Of a stretch of DNA of 64,000 nucleotides, positions 1 to 9,116 are shown in pieces; within the stretch, counting starts at the first letter, position 1; each line of letters opens with the position of its first letter. The position numbers were made by a program, and so were the translations under genes. This stretch comes from Labrys sp. KNU-23 (lineage in GTDB: Bacteria > Pseudomonadota > Alphaproteobacteria > Rhizobiales > Labraceae). The DNA lies in assembly GCF_008330945.1 (NCBI RefSeq), contig NZ_CP043488.1:434001-498000 (forward strand). The letters are read 5' to 3'. Under the pieces are notes generated by a model. It was not told the DNA's origin. It did no database searches and saw only the letters and a program-made list of their open reading frames with translations.

Positions 1-631
1 GCATGTAGGAATAATTGTGCAGTACCAGCACGAGGGGGGCCGGAAGCATCGGCAGCAGGGTCTTGAAGCCCTGATAGATCTCTTGCTCGCGCACATGCCG
101 GCCGCGCAGTTTATCAACGACGTCGCGCAGGCGCTGTACCGCTTCGGTGTCGTCGGTGAGCACCTTGAGAAGCTCACTGGAATATTTCTTGCGAAGCTCC
201 TCGTTCTGTTTCTGGATTCCTTCGTTGATCCATTTATTGGTGAGCGAACGCGTCATCTTGTCGATGTCGCGCAACGGCGTCAGGACACGTTCGCGAAAAC
301 GGTTCTGATTGAGGATGAACCCCTCATAGACGAACTCGATGGGAGAGCTCATCTCCATCATGACAATGTCCGTCTCGGGGAGCAGTGCCTGCTGGGCCGC
401 ATTCGGCACATGGACCGGATCAGCGTAGCAATACTCGCGGATCCAGGCCGGGATCTCGAGCTTGCCGGAAATGAACTGCACCAACTGGATCGCGCCACTG
501 ATCGACAGCGAGAAGGGCGCACGCCGAAAACCCATGCGGTGATGCATGGAGTCAGCAAATCCACGTTTATCGAGATTCGTAAGAGGGTTATTGAGCGGAC
601 AGCCGCCTAGAGAAAGAAATCTGAACTTCAT
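1..631 (-). CDS. Unknown protein, N-terminal 210 residues (C-terminus beyond the left edge)
   Basis: An open frame runs from an ATG at 631 to the window edge without a stop. The protein starts MKFRFLSLGGCPLNNPLTNL and later has a charged helical stretch (roughly residues 115-180, many K/E/R). I do not recognise the family; the early GGC-x4-P element loosely recalls polysaccharide-cluster proteins with a GSC/GNC start, but that is a guess. It lies 103 bases downstream of the MaoC-SDR gene on the same strand, so it is probably the next gene of that operon. The antiparallel frame on the plus strand (17-610) is a shadow. Confidence 0.6.
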   Translation of the reverse strand, partial: MKFRFLSLGGCPLNNPLTNLDKRGFADSMHHRMGFRRAPFSLSISGAIQLVQFISGKLEIPAWIREYCYADPVHVPNAAQQALLPETDIVMMEMSSPIEFVYEGFILNQNRFRERVLTPLRDIDKMTRSLTNKWINEGIQKQNEELRKKYSSELLKVLTDDTEAVQRLRDVVDKLRGRHVREQEIYQGFKTLLPMLPAPLVLVLHNYSYM

Positions 632-734
632 TGGACCTCCGGCATGTCGTGATTTGCTGTTGTGATCCTGGCGGACGCCCCATGCAGATTGGTGCATCGC
701 GACTTGGTTCCATGTGTCTCCGGTTGCAGCTATT

Positions 735-2180
735 TCATGCGCACTGCCGTAGCAGCGGCAGCATCGTGGCGATTGGGTCGGCAGCCGGGACAGGAGGAAC
801 GGTTGCCGTTTGATCCGTGTTGATGCGCGGCAGCCTTGGCACGGTATAACGAGATTTGGGCCACCGACGTTTGAGGTCGCGGCAGAGCTGCTCGCCGGCA
901 GCTTTCGCCATGGCATATTCGGTCATGCCCTTGGGACGTTCTTCGACCGCGATGGAGGACGGATACATGTAGCTGGCGCCGGCACCGGTGCCTTCCAGCG
1001 CGCTAACAACATCGAGGAAGCCGGAAACATACACGTCGACGAATTGTTCAAAGAGCGCGCGGGTGAACAGATTCGTGCTTTGCTGGAAGATCTTCGGTGT
1101 TGCCAGATAATACACATGGGTAGGCTGCTGTGTATCGACCAACTGATCTGCTGCAGGGCGGTCGACATCATATTGCATTGCCTGCGCAGCGTCCGGCCAG
1201 TGAGCGTTGATGCTGGCCGCCACAGCCTCGGCCTCGGATCGGCCACGCCGATAGGTGATCGTCACCTTGGCTCCACCAGCCGCCAGCAATAGCGAACAGA
1301 CAGCGCCAATGCCGCGGGATCCGCCGATGATCAAGGCTCTCTGCTGGGAAAATTCGCCGGGGTTGACGGAGCCGGCTGCCATGCCCGGCGTAGGGGGGGC
1401 GACCGGCCGCGGACGTAGGATGGCCGAGACGTGTCCGACCATGCCGGGGCCAGCAATTCGAACAGGCACCATCTGAAACCGTTCGTCGATGGCATCGGCT
1501 GCAAAGTTCAATCCGGGTTTTGCCGCCGCATCAGGCTGAAGATCGAACGCCGCCTCAACGAAGATCGAATGAAGCCCAGGGCACACCATCCCCACCAGCG
1601 TCGACATCAGGCCCAGGGCTTCCACTGTCTGGGGGGACGAGGCGGCCGCAAGCGAGGGGTAGAGTTCCCCAAAACCCGCCGCAGCTTCCGGCTTTCCTGC
1701 AAGCAGACCCTTGAGACCCGCAAGGCTCGCCACATCGTGTTCGTCGGGGGTCGAGGCAATTGGCACCACCGTCAATTGATCCCTCTCGGGGAAAGGGGCG
1801 CGCTCGCCCTGCTCGAAGCGAACCGTTACGCTGGTGGTCGGGACACCCTCGCAATCGATGGAGAATTTCAAGAGCGCATCGGACTTTTGCGTGATGCGCA
1901 GATTCACCGCCTGGCCGACATAGACGAATTTCAGGAACTTGGCCTGCACCGAGGCGACAGGAGGAATTGCCTGCAGCCCGAACAATGTATCGAGCGCCCA
2001 GATCAACACATGCATGCCGTGAACGACCGGAGCGCCGGCCTGTGTGCGGCGGGCGGCATCGGCATCCATATGCAACGGGTTCACATCACCGGTCAGGACT
2101 GCGAAGCGACGTTGATCATCCCAGTCGAATATGTGGCTTGCCACATAATCGTGCCGATCATCCTCTCGCTGCGCCATCAC
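735..2180 (-). CDS. MaoC-like hydratase / short-chain dehydrogenase fusion protein
   Basis: 481 residues with two domains. The N-terminal third is a MaoC/hot-dog (R)-specific enoyl hydratase-like domain carrying the GDVNPLHMD active-site motif (Asp and His near residues 32-37) and a following VVHGMH segment. The C-terminal half is a Rossmann SDR with GGSRGIG nucleotide loop and YAMAK catalytic Tyr/Lys. Hydratase and reductase on one chain suggest two consecutive steps on a beta-hydroxy/oxo acyl thioester. The start overlaps the stop of the methyltransferase by four bases, indicating translational coupling. Substrate unknown; acyl decoration of a glycan or lipid is an inference from the neighbours. 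Confidence 0.8.
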   Translation of the reverse strand: MMAQREDDRHDYVASHIFDWDDQRRFAVLTGDVNPLHMDADAARRTQAGAPVVHGMHVLIWALDTLFGLQAIPPVASVQAKFLKFVYVGQAVNLRITQKSDALLKFSIDCEGVPTTSVTVRFEQGERAPFPERDQLTVVPIASTPDEHDVASLAGLKGLLAGKPEAAAGFGELYPSLAAASSPQTVEALGLMSTLVGMVCPGLHSIFVEAAFDLQPDAAAKPGLNFAADAIDERFQMVPVRIAGPGMVGHVSAILRPRPVAPPTPGMAAGSVNPGEFSQQRALIIGGSRGIGAVCSLLLAAGGAKVTITYRRGRSEAEAVAASINAHWPDAAQAMQYDVDRPAADQLVDTQQPTHVYYLATPKIFQQSTNLFTRALFEQFVDVYVSGFLDVVSALEGTGAGASYMYPSSIAVEERPKGMTEYAMAKAAGEQLCRDLKRRWPKSRYTVPRLPRINTDQTATVPPVPAADPIATMLPLLRQCA

Positions 2181-3124
2181 GCCGGCCTCTTCGCAACGAT
2201 GACGCAGCTGATGGTCAGTTTGTCCGCAATTGCCCGCTCATATGTGGTCCCACTCATGGCAAAATTGGCGCGCTCGACGATTTCGAAACCAACGCTGCGT
2301 AGCAAGTCGGATGCTTCGTCGGGATGCCGGACGAGATAAAGATGATCGGGAGCGGGACTGTTGGCGGGAACATTGATCCAGACCAGACCGCCCGGGCGGC
2401 AAAGCCGGTAGACGACCCGGACGGCTTCTTCCGGGTTCTCCAGATGCTCCAGAACCTCGGAAAAGACAATGGCGTCAAAGCCCTCATCGTCCGTGCGATC
2501 CTCGGCAAAGATATCGCGCAGCTTGAAGGTGACCGCCACGCCAGGACTGAGGGCGGCTAGCGAATGGCGGGCAGTTGCCAGGCTGCCTTCCGACACGTCC
2601 CACCCGGTCAGCGTACCAACACGTTTTTCACGTGTGGCCAATGCGAGCAGCAATCCGTGGCCCGGTCCGATCTCCAGAAGGTCACCATTTTCGCGGATCA
2701 TCGGCAAGAAGCGCTTGCTGTAATGCTCCATGCTGCGACAGTGATTGATCCAGATGACATCCGTGATCAGCAGGCCATTCATATAGCGCTTCATATAATC
2801 GGCGCGCGAATAGACCTGCTCAACGGCTTCGGCAAAGGTCTTGAGCCGATATTCGCCATGGCGGCGGAAATGCAGTTCTTCCGGTAGGATTATCTGCTCG
2901 GAGATGAAACGATAGTCGGAAGCCAGGCTTTGCAAGCCACCGGGGGTTTCGTCCGCTAGCGCGGCAACCATTTTCGACAGTCTCTCGGAGAAAGCCAACT
3001 CATCCGGCGTGCGTTCCGAGATATTTCTGGCGAGGTATTTATGGTGCTTTGGCCATTCCAAAATGATTGCATCGAGTAAGGCGGCAAACTGCGGATACGC
3101 TTGTCTATCGATGACGTCGGCCAT
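2177..3124 (-). CDS. Class I SAM-dependent methyltransferase
   Basis: 315 residues. A long N-terminal region precedes a Rossmann methyltransferase domain with motif I LLEIGPGHG, an acidic post-I strand (TGWDVSEGS) and a DAIVFSEVLEHLENP segment typical of the UbiG/Methyltransf_11 group. It should transfer a methyl group from S-adenosylmethionine; the acceptor is not visible. I place the start at the ATG at 3124 because GAGGT lies four bases before it; a longer frame starts at 3169 without such a site. It is sandwiched between a helical-repeat gene and the MaoC-SDR gene with tight spacing. Confidence 0.82.
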   Translation of the reverse strand: MADVIDRQAYPQFAALLDAIILEWPKHHKYLARNISERTPDELAFSERLSKMVAALADETPGGLQSLASDYRFISEQIILPEELHFRRHGEYRLKTFAEAVEQVYSRADYMKRYMNGLLITDVIWINHCRSMEHYSKRFLPMIRENGDLLEIGPGHGLLLALATREKRVGTLTGWDVSEGSLATARHSLAALSPGVAVTFKLRDIFAEDRTDDEGFDAIVFSEVLEHLENPEEAVRVVYRLCRPGGLVWINVPANSPAPDHLYLVRHPDEASDLLRSVGFEIVERANFAMSGTTYERAIADKLTISCVIVAKRPA

Positions 3125-3190
3125 TTTTACCTCAAAATAGGAGGGGCAGGCAGCAAATTGCTGGTGCAAATCTTGGCGAAACCAGGAGGT

Positions 3191-4456
3191 TCAAGCGCGA
3201 AGGGCGGCACTCCGCTGTTCAAAACGCGCGAGCAACTCGACAGCTCCCGGGTAGGTCTGCGAAATAGCGACAAGCTTGCGCAATGTGGCGACCCCCTCCT
3301 GGGTGTCGCGCAGTTTCAAAAGGGCCCGCGCCTTAATCCATAGGGCGCGTTCATGCTCGGGTTGCATTTCCAACACGGCGGCAGCCGAATCGACGGCGGC
3401 GCTCGCATTGCCCGAACGCATGCTCTCCCGCAGCGCAAGCACGCGCTCACGCAACATTCTGTCGCGGAACTTGGTGCCCTCGCTGAGCGCAAAACCATGT
3501 TCGATCAACCACGTATAGAGCACTAGCGCCGAGCGGCGGTCATCCAGTTCGCGCGCAGCTCGGGCACAAATGAGCACATTGCGCCATTCGCTCGGTTCAA
3601 GTGCATCCAGATGCTGCTTGGCCGTCGTCGTGTCGCCGTTCTGGGCCGACTTCAAGGCGTGATAACGCAGCAGGACGGGATTTTGCGGGTCGAGCTTGGT
3701 CAAGCCGGCCGCGATTTTTTCTGCTTGGTCGGCTCGATGGCCGCCCGCTTTGAGGCTCTCCGCCAAAAGCCGAGCCACGCGCGGCAGCAATATCGCAACC
3801 GACTCGATGGTTGCTGCCATCCTATAGAGGGGGACGAAATAGATACCTGCCGCCAACGCGTTTTTCTCGGATAGAAAATCCCGCGTACGGCCACGTAGCG
3901 CCCTGAGCAAATGCTTGTCGAGACGACCGTCATTGGTAGCGATCACCGCCTCTGCTGCCCGTCCTGCAATGGCATGGGCACCGAGATTATCGGCCTTCTC
4001 GAAAACTTCCAAAAGCGTGGTTGGCGCTATGGCGCCGATGCCAATGAGCCCTTCGATCACATCGGCTTCGATCGGATCGCGATCAATTTCTTCAATCAGC
4101 CGTTCCTCGATGCGGGCGCAGACTTTGGCAAGTCCTGCTGGTTGACGGCGCATCGCCAGGAAACAGGCATGCAGAAGCTGCAGCTCGCGTCCCGTCTCGC
4201 CATTGGAGATGGCAAGGTTTGCTTGCTCCATTGCTGAGTCCACGACCTTGGTCGCATAAGCATCGGATTCAGCGCCGGGTTGCAGCTGTACTTCCGCCGC
4301 GGCGGCTACCGCAGCCATCAGCATCTCGCCAGATGACAAGGCCATCCGACAGAAAGCTTGGCGACTGCCGTAATCATTGATAAAAAAATCGCAATACCGC
4401 TCGATCATCTGATCGATAGGCAATCTCGACGATTTCTGAAAATCCATTGAGACCAT
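3191..4456 (-). CDS. TPR-like helical repeat protein of unknown function
   Basis: About 421 residues, almost entirely alpha-helical, with Ala/Leu/Arg-rich repeats and a C-terminal tetratricopeptide-like stretch (ALVLYTWLIEHGF, later AAAVLEMQPEHERALW). No catalytic motif, signal peptide or membrane segment. It is the first gene of the minus-strand operon at the left edge and precedes the methyltransferase by 66 bases. The start is uncertain: ATGs at 4456 and 4447 and a TTG at 4510 all lack a good ribosome site. A similar TPR stretch is fused to an acyltransferase at 7357, so both may act in the same assembly. Confidence 0.7.
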   Translation of the reverse strand: MVSMDFQKSSRLPIDQMIERYCDFFINDYGSRQAFCRMALSSGEMLMAAVAAAAEVQLQPGAESDAYATKVVDSAMEQANLAISNGETGRELQLLHACFLAMRRQPAGLAKVCARIEERLIEEIDRDPIEADVIEGLIGIGAIAPTTLLEVFEKADNLGAHAIAGRAAEAVIATNDGRLDKHLLRALRGRTRDFLSEKNALAAGIYFVPLYRMAATIESVAILLPRVARLLAESLKAGGHRADQAEKIAAGLTKLDPQNPVLLRYHALKSAQNGDTTTAKQHLDALEPSEWRNVLICARAARELDDRRSALVLYTWLIEHGFALSEGTKFRDRMLRERVLALRESMRSGNASAAVDSAAAVLEMQPEHERALWIKARALLKLRDTQEGVATLRKLVAISQTYPGAVELLARFEQRSAALRA

Positions 4457-5526
4457 ACGCGTTCGATAACAGACTTCCCGATTCGTAGACCTCGACTGCT
4501 GAGATTGCAACCCGATTTGTCCGCTAAAACTTTTGAAGCCGGCTCATTGACGAAAATCCAGGGTGGGACAGGTCAGGCGTTGCCGGGGCGAGCGACCTCA
4601 TGAACGGGCCTTCAGCGCGGGTGGTTTTCTGCTCTCGTTACAGTCCCATTGTGCCCCGATCCACCAAGGCGCGGAGCTCGGATTGGTCAGTATTTTGGGC
4701 AGTTCAACGCATTGTTTGCCTATTACGACAGTGTTGTGCGGGTTCACCTTGATCCACCCCAATCGGACGACACGAGTCGAGCTGGCCGTGTCGTGACGTG
4801 CCTGTCCGCCATTGCGTCAAGGTGACGCGCGCGGGCAGGCAGCGTGCCTTGAATGGGAGTCGAATGGCTATCGGAGCCAGGACGCCAGCGCGAGATCAAG
4901 CATGTCCGTTCTCGAGGCTCACGACGCTTGAGCGACTTTGTATATCTGCCTGGTACCCATGCAGCTGTCGTACGGAAATATTGATGGAGTTAATTTATCA
5001 TGGAATTTATGTATTATGTAAATATGATCCGGAGACTTGATAAAAATCATGTGCGGCATCTAATTTTTATAGAACGTTGTTTTACAAAAAACGAGTGATT
5101 GTTAATTGTAATCATGTTTGCAGGAGATGGAATAATTTGAAATTATGATTTCCATATTCTGGCCATATTATGCAATCTTATTTTTGGCGTGCGTTTTTAT
5201 GGTTCGCATATCAGTGAGGTGTGATCGGTTGTAAAAGGTAAGACCAGCCGTAGCGACCACGGTCACCGGTGTTTCTGAACGTCGCCAAGTCAGCCGCTTT
5301 CAGGAGTCCCGGGTCTCTTTGGTGCCGGTGCAATTAATTGACTGCCTGTCTATGGGGCTTGGCAGTGCACATTCGGACACGACGCATGTTCTGCGAGGTC
5401 GCGCGAATGGACGGCTGTCTGGACGCCGCACTGATCCGAAAATGGCTTGTGGGGCTGGGCAGTCGGAGGGGCACTATCGTGATGTAGCCGCTCTCTGTTC
5501 ACACTGATGTTGGTTTATTCCCCCGG
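4457..5526. other. Long intergenic region with an AT-rich block
   Basis: About 1.07 kb between the divergent minus-strand operon and the PL1-like gene. No convincing gene: the open frames here have no recognisable protein and no ribosome sites. From about 4976 to 5225 the base composition turns strongly AT-rich, with many T-runs, unlike the GC-rich flanks. Such patches in rhizobia are often promoters silenced by MucR/Ros or H-NS-like proteins; that role is inferred, not shown. Confidence 0.5.
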
Positions 5527-6951
5527 TTGCGGGATTCGTCTCGAAAGCTCAGCCATTTTCGACTAGCGGGAGGTCCTGTCCTGATTGCTCGTTTTGCAAA
5601 AACTATCGGCATCCTGGCGGTGGTGTGCCCCGTCATGAGCCCGCATAGCATCCTGGCCGCGACTTTGGACGAGGGCGCGCGTGCCGCAAACACAGCTTTG
5701 CTCGAGGCTGCCCGGGCACGAGCGGTTTCTTTGCAGGGCGCGCTGGCTTGCAATTCCACCGCGCAGCGCATTCCCGATGTTATTCCTGGCTATGCCGGTC
5801 AGGCGGGGACCAAGGGAGGGGCAGGGGGAACAGTCGTGCAGGTTCGATCGGAGGCCGACAATACCCCTGGAACCAAGCCGGTGGACGGCAGCTTGCGCGC
5901 AGCGGTCGAACTCGGTGTTCGCAGCCGTCGTCCGATCTTCATCACCTTCTCGCCCGAAATGCAGGGGAAAACGATCACCCTTCGTGCTCCGTTGAGACCT
6001 GGGAACGACACCACAATTGACGCAGGCTGTACCGGCATTGCATTGGCCGCCGATGCGGATGTGGCTCTCATCGTTCTGGCAGCCCGTCGCAATGTCATCA
6101 TCAGCGGGCTGGCATTTCGTAAATTCCCGTATCAAGGCGATAACAAGGCTCGCGCCGACGGGCGTGACTTTCGCGACTGCATTACGGTTTCCGGGGCGGT
6201 CGACCAGCTTGCGATCCTTCACAATGACTTTGCAAGTTGTGGTGACGGCGCGATTGATATCACTTCGGGCGCTGGCCGGGCCATTCCCCGCAGCACTGGT
6301 CGTGTCACCGTTGCCTTCAATCGCTTCGCCAAGCATGACAAGGCCATGCTCTTGGGGACCAATGGATGCGGTGATCGCGATCAAAACCATGCGCGGGCTT
6401 GTGATCGAACTGCCGCCTCGTCGGAACGGGCGGACGACCCCGTTTATAAGATCACCTTGCTTGGCAATTTGTTCGAATGGGTGGGGCAGCGGCAACCGCG
6501 CGTGTTTGGACGCGTTTATCTGGATGCCGTCAATAATGTCTTTGCCTTCAGGCCCTTTGATCGAGGCAATGGCAGCTCGGGCTCGACCTATGCGATATTC
6601 GCCAGTAACGGTGCGCAAGTCTGGGCCAGAAACAACCTGTTCGTCGGCATCCCCAATGCGGGGCACCGGGCCTTGGGGCTCACCACGACCAGTACGCCAG
6701 GACAGACGCCGCCCAAGGGGGAATTTGACGGTATGATTCGTGCAGAGGCCAATCTGGCCGCCCGCGACGAGATCATAGCCGACAACCTGCCGCAGCAGGT
6801 GGCTCGGATTGACTACGGCCCAGCTGCCGCCATCACTCCCATAGAATTCCACACATTGGGCGCACAAGACGCCATTGCGTGCGTGATGATACGCGCTGGC
6901 GCAGCCGGACTGGCGAACTGGCCGTCGGTTTGTCAGCGGAAGGCGAACTAA
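5527..6951 (+). CDS. Secreted pectate-lyase-like (PL1 family) parallel beta-helix protein
   Basis: Up to 474 residues. An N-terminal hydrophobic segment ending SILA-A is a likely Sec signal peptide. The body matches the PL1 pectate lyase fold: a GSLRAAVE start, DCITVSGA, CGDGAIDIT, a VTVAFNRFAKHDKAMLLG segment and RQPRVFGRVYLDAVNN, the last corresponding to the conserved R-P-R plus NN region. It would act outside the cytoplasm on an acidic polysaccharide by beta-elimination. Position 5527 is a TTG without a ribosome site; a strong GGGAGGT at 5568-5574 instead points to CTG 5581 or ATT 5584, which would give a shorter, better-shaped signal peptide. No other polysaccharide-degrading gene is next to it. 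Confidence 0.8.
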   Translation: MRDSSRKLSHFRLAGGPVLIARFAKTIGILAVVCPVMSPHSILAATLDEGARAANTALLEAARARAVSLQGALACNSTAQRIPDVIPGYAGQAGTKGGAGGTVVQVRSEADNTPGTKPVDGSLRAAVELGVRSRRPIFITFSPEMQGKTITLRAPLRPGNDTTIDAGCTGIALAADADVALIVLAARRNVIISGLAFRKFPYQGDNKARADGRDFRDCITVSGAVDQLAILHNDFASCGDGAIDITSGAGRAIPRSTGRVTVAFNRFAKHDKAMLLGTNGCGDRDQNHARACDRTAASSERADDPVYKITLLGNLFEWVGQRQPRVFGRVYLDAVNNVFAFRPFDRGNGSSGSTYAIFASNGAQVWARNNLFVGIPNAGHRALGLTTTSTPGQTPPKGEFDGMIRAEANLAARDEIIADNLPQQVARIDYGPAAAITPIEFHTLGAQDAIACVMIRAGAAGLANWPSVCQRKAN

Positions 6952-7356
6952 ATGGCAATTGTGGGATGCCATGTTGGAGACGATCTTCGCAGCGCCCGAG
7001 CACCTGGGAGAAATTGTAGGGCGCCGGCCAATGGAATTTCGTCAACCTCGCATTTACCCGCCAGACATCGGGTTATGCACGTCAAGCAACCATTCGCCAG
7101 CAAAAGTATGTTGCTGTCATTGCCGAGCCACCCGCCGATAGTCGGCCATCTTATCCTGCTCCTTCATGAGCCTGTTGGCGGCTGCAACCGTCGGTATCGG
7201 CCCGACATTTGTCGGGTCATGGATCGTTAAGCTATCGCGTTCACGTCTGGTGGGCATGAATTTGCCTGCCTGATCTTTGTCCATGCTTTCCGCTTGGATC
7301 GTTGTTTGATCCAGCCAATTGTTTGTTGGAGCTATAATCAGGGGGAGAACTAGGAA
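6952..7356. other. Intergenic region upstream of the TPR-acyltransferase gene
   Basis: About 400 bases without a supported gene. The last part carries a purine-rich ribosome site (GGGGGAG near 7341) for the next gene. I see no hairpin or repeat worth naming. Confidence 0.4.
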
Positions 7357-8928
7357 ATGGTCTCGCAACAGCCCACTGACGCGATGAGTCCGCGAGCCCT
7401 GGCCGCGGTATCGGTGCAGATTTTGCGCGCCACGCAGGCAGGTAATTCGGAGGAGGCCGTTCGCGTCGCCCTCGATCATCTGCCCCATGCCTCGGATCTT
7501 CCGCGTCTGGCCCAGGTCTCCTTGCTGGCTCTGATGAAAGCAAACCGGAAAGAGGCCGCCACGCGCCTCGTCAAGGATGTTGTCAAGAAAGGTATGACAA
7601 CCCCGGAGGTGGCGGTTCTGGCTATCCGGCACCTGCGTGAGTCACATCGTGCCGATGAAGCCTACGCATATGCTAAAAAGGTGATGGACGGCACGGACAA
7701 GCCCGATCCGCGCCTGGCAGAGGCGGCGGCGCGCGCGGCTTTGGCCGCCTATCGGCCCCTTGAGGAGGCTTTCGAGTTCCTGGAGCGAGCAAAAGACCAG
7801 GCTGGTGACGACGGCGTCTTCTTGCGGGCCTATGGGGAGGTCTGTCTATCCCTCGGGCGCTATGCCGAAGCCGAGGAAGTGTTGGCAAGAACGCTCGCCC
7901 TTGCGCCGAAAGTCGTCAATACGAGGCTTCTTTATGCGCGTGCGCTCAAGCATTTGCATCGTTTCGATGACGCTTGTGCACAGATGCTCGCCATTGTCGA
8001 ACAAGATCCCTCTCCAACCAACAAGCGATACGCGGTCGCCATGTTGTTGCAGGTTGGACGGGAGGACGAGGCAAGCAAGCTGTACTACGAGATGGTCGGC
8101 GAAAGAAAGGCTCGCTTACAGGGCTCCTTTGTTGCCGAGATGGGGACTCTCGACGGCCGGGTGAGAGACGTGAAGCTGCCTCAAAAGCGTCTGGATTGGG
8201 CTTGGGCTGTGGTTTCTCGAACGCTTGGATCTCCTCCTGCCCGGGACAGAGCCGATTGGGATCGCCGCGCCAAATGGGGACATCTGCTCGATAACGCGAT
8301 CGTTGACTGGCTGGAATGCTCGATCGAACAGGCTGGCGAAATTCATGATTGCTTCAACCTGAGCGAGGACACCAAACGGATCATTCTCGATGCTTCCGAC
8401 GAAGGCAAGGGTGTGCTTTTGGCCAGCGCGCATATCGGATTGATGTTTGCAGGGCCCGTCGCCATTCATTCACTTGGGCGCCCCTATCGATGGCTGTCCT
8501 CGACCCCGCGGATCACGACCACCCGCTTTGTCGATACCTTGATTTCCACCGCCGATCTTAGCGAGGCCCAGGTCGCCCGACGCGTCTATGAGGCCCTTCA
8601 AAAGGGATGCTTGATTGCGATCGCCGTTGACGGTGCCATGTCACCCAATGCGCCGCGTATCGAGTGGGAGGGAGCGCCGGTAACCTATTCGCCATTCTGT
8701 GCGTTGCTCTCCTACAAGTTCGGCGTGCCGACCGTTTTCACCTCACCTTACTGGGCCAACGGCAAGTTCAATTTTGCAGTGAAGCGTCTTCCTGACGTTA
8801 AACCAGACGAGAGCCTGCAGCAGTTCGCCGAGCGCTGGCAGCGCGCATTCTTCGAAGAAGTGAAGAACGTGTTCTTGCAAGGGCCAGAAAATCTGCGCCT
8901 CAATGGTGGTCTGTGGCGACATATTTGA
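7357..8928 (+). CDS. TPR domain fused to LpxL/LPLAT-like acyltransferase domain
   Basis: 523 residues. Residues 1-240 are tetratricopeptide repeats (AYGEVCLSLGRYAEAEEVLA is a clear unit). From about residue 290 the chain resembles the lysophospholipid/lauroyl acyltransferase superfamily: GVLLASAHIG, later LQKGCLIAIAVDG, a GVPTVF strand, and a C-terminal PENLRLNGGLWRH ending like the PEQ-W segment of LpxL. The usual HX4D/E catalytic motif reads HIGLMF, so the acidic residue is missing; activity may be altered or use another residue. No transmembrane segment. It may acylate a surface glycolipid, with the repeats docking a partner. The ATG at 7357 follows a purine-rich ribosome site. Confidence 0.7.
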   Translation: MVSQQPTDAMSPRALAAVSVQILRATQAGNSEEAVRVALDHLPHASDLPRLAQVSLLALMKANRKEAATRLVKDVVKKGMTTPEVAVLAIRHLRESHRADEAYAYAKKVMDGTDKPDPRLAEAAARAALAAYRPLEEAFEFLERAKDQAGDDGVFLRAYGEVCLSLGRYAEAEEVLARTLALAPKVVNTRLLYARALKHLHRFDDACAQMLAIVEQDPSPTNKRYAVAMLLQVGREDEASKLYYEMVGERKARLQGSFVAEMGTLDGRVRDVKLPQKRLDWAWAVVSRTLGSPPARDRADWDRRAKWGHLLDNAIVDWLECSIEQAGEIHDCFNLSEDTKRIILDASDEGKGVLLASAHIGLMFAGPVAIHSLGRPYRWLSSTPRITTTRFVDTLISTADLSEAQVARRVYEALQKGCLIAIAVDGAMSPNAPRIEWEGAPVTYSPFCALLSYKFGVPTVFTSPYWANGKFNFAVKRLPDVKPDESLQQFAERWQRAFFEEVKNVFLQGPENLRLNGGLWRHI

Positions 8929-9116
8929 GAGCTAATGGCTTGAATCGGAGGCTTGGTACCCGCCCAAGAACGTCCTCACGGCTCGGAAAAGGGAGGCGCG
9001 GCCCTTCTCGTTTATGGACGTTCGGAAGGTCGCGGGAGGGTGGGAAGCCGAAGCTCACCGTCAAACCGACAGAGCGCAGGAGCGCGCCCAGAGCCGTCAT
9101 TGGCTGAGCTTCGTGG

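Noticed and set aside
5563..6972. 469-residue minus-strand ORF opposite the PL1-like gene
   Set aside because: No recognisable domain; the plus strand carries clear PL1 motifs and a signal peptide, so this is an antisense shadow of GC-rich coding DNA.
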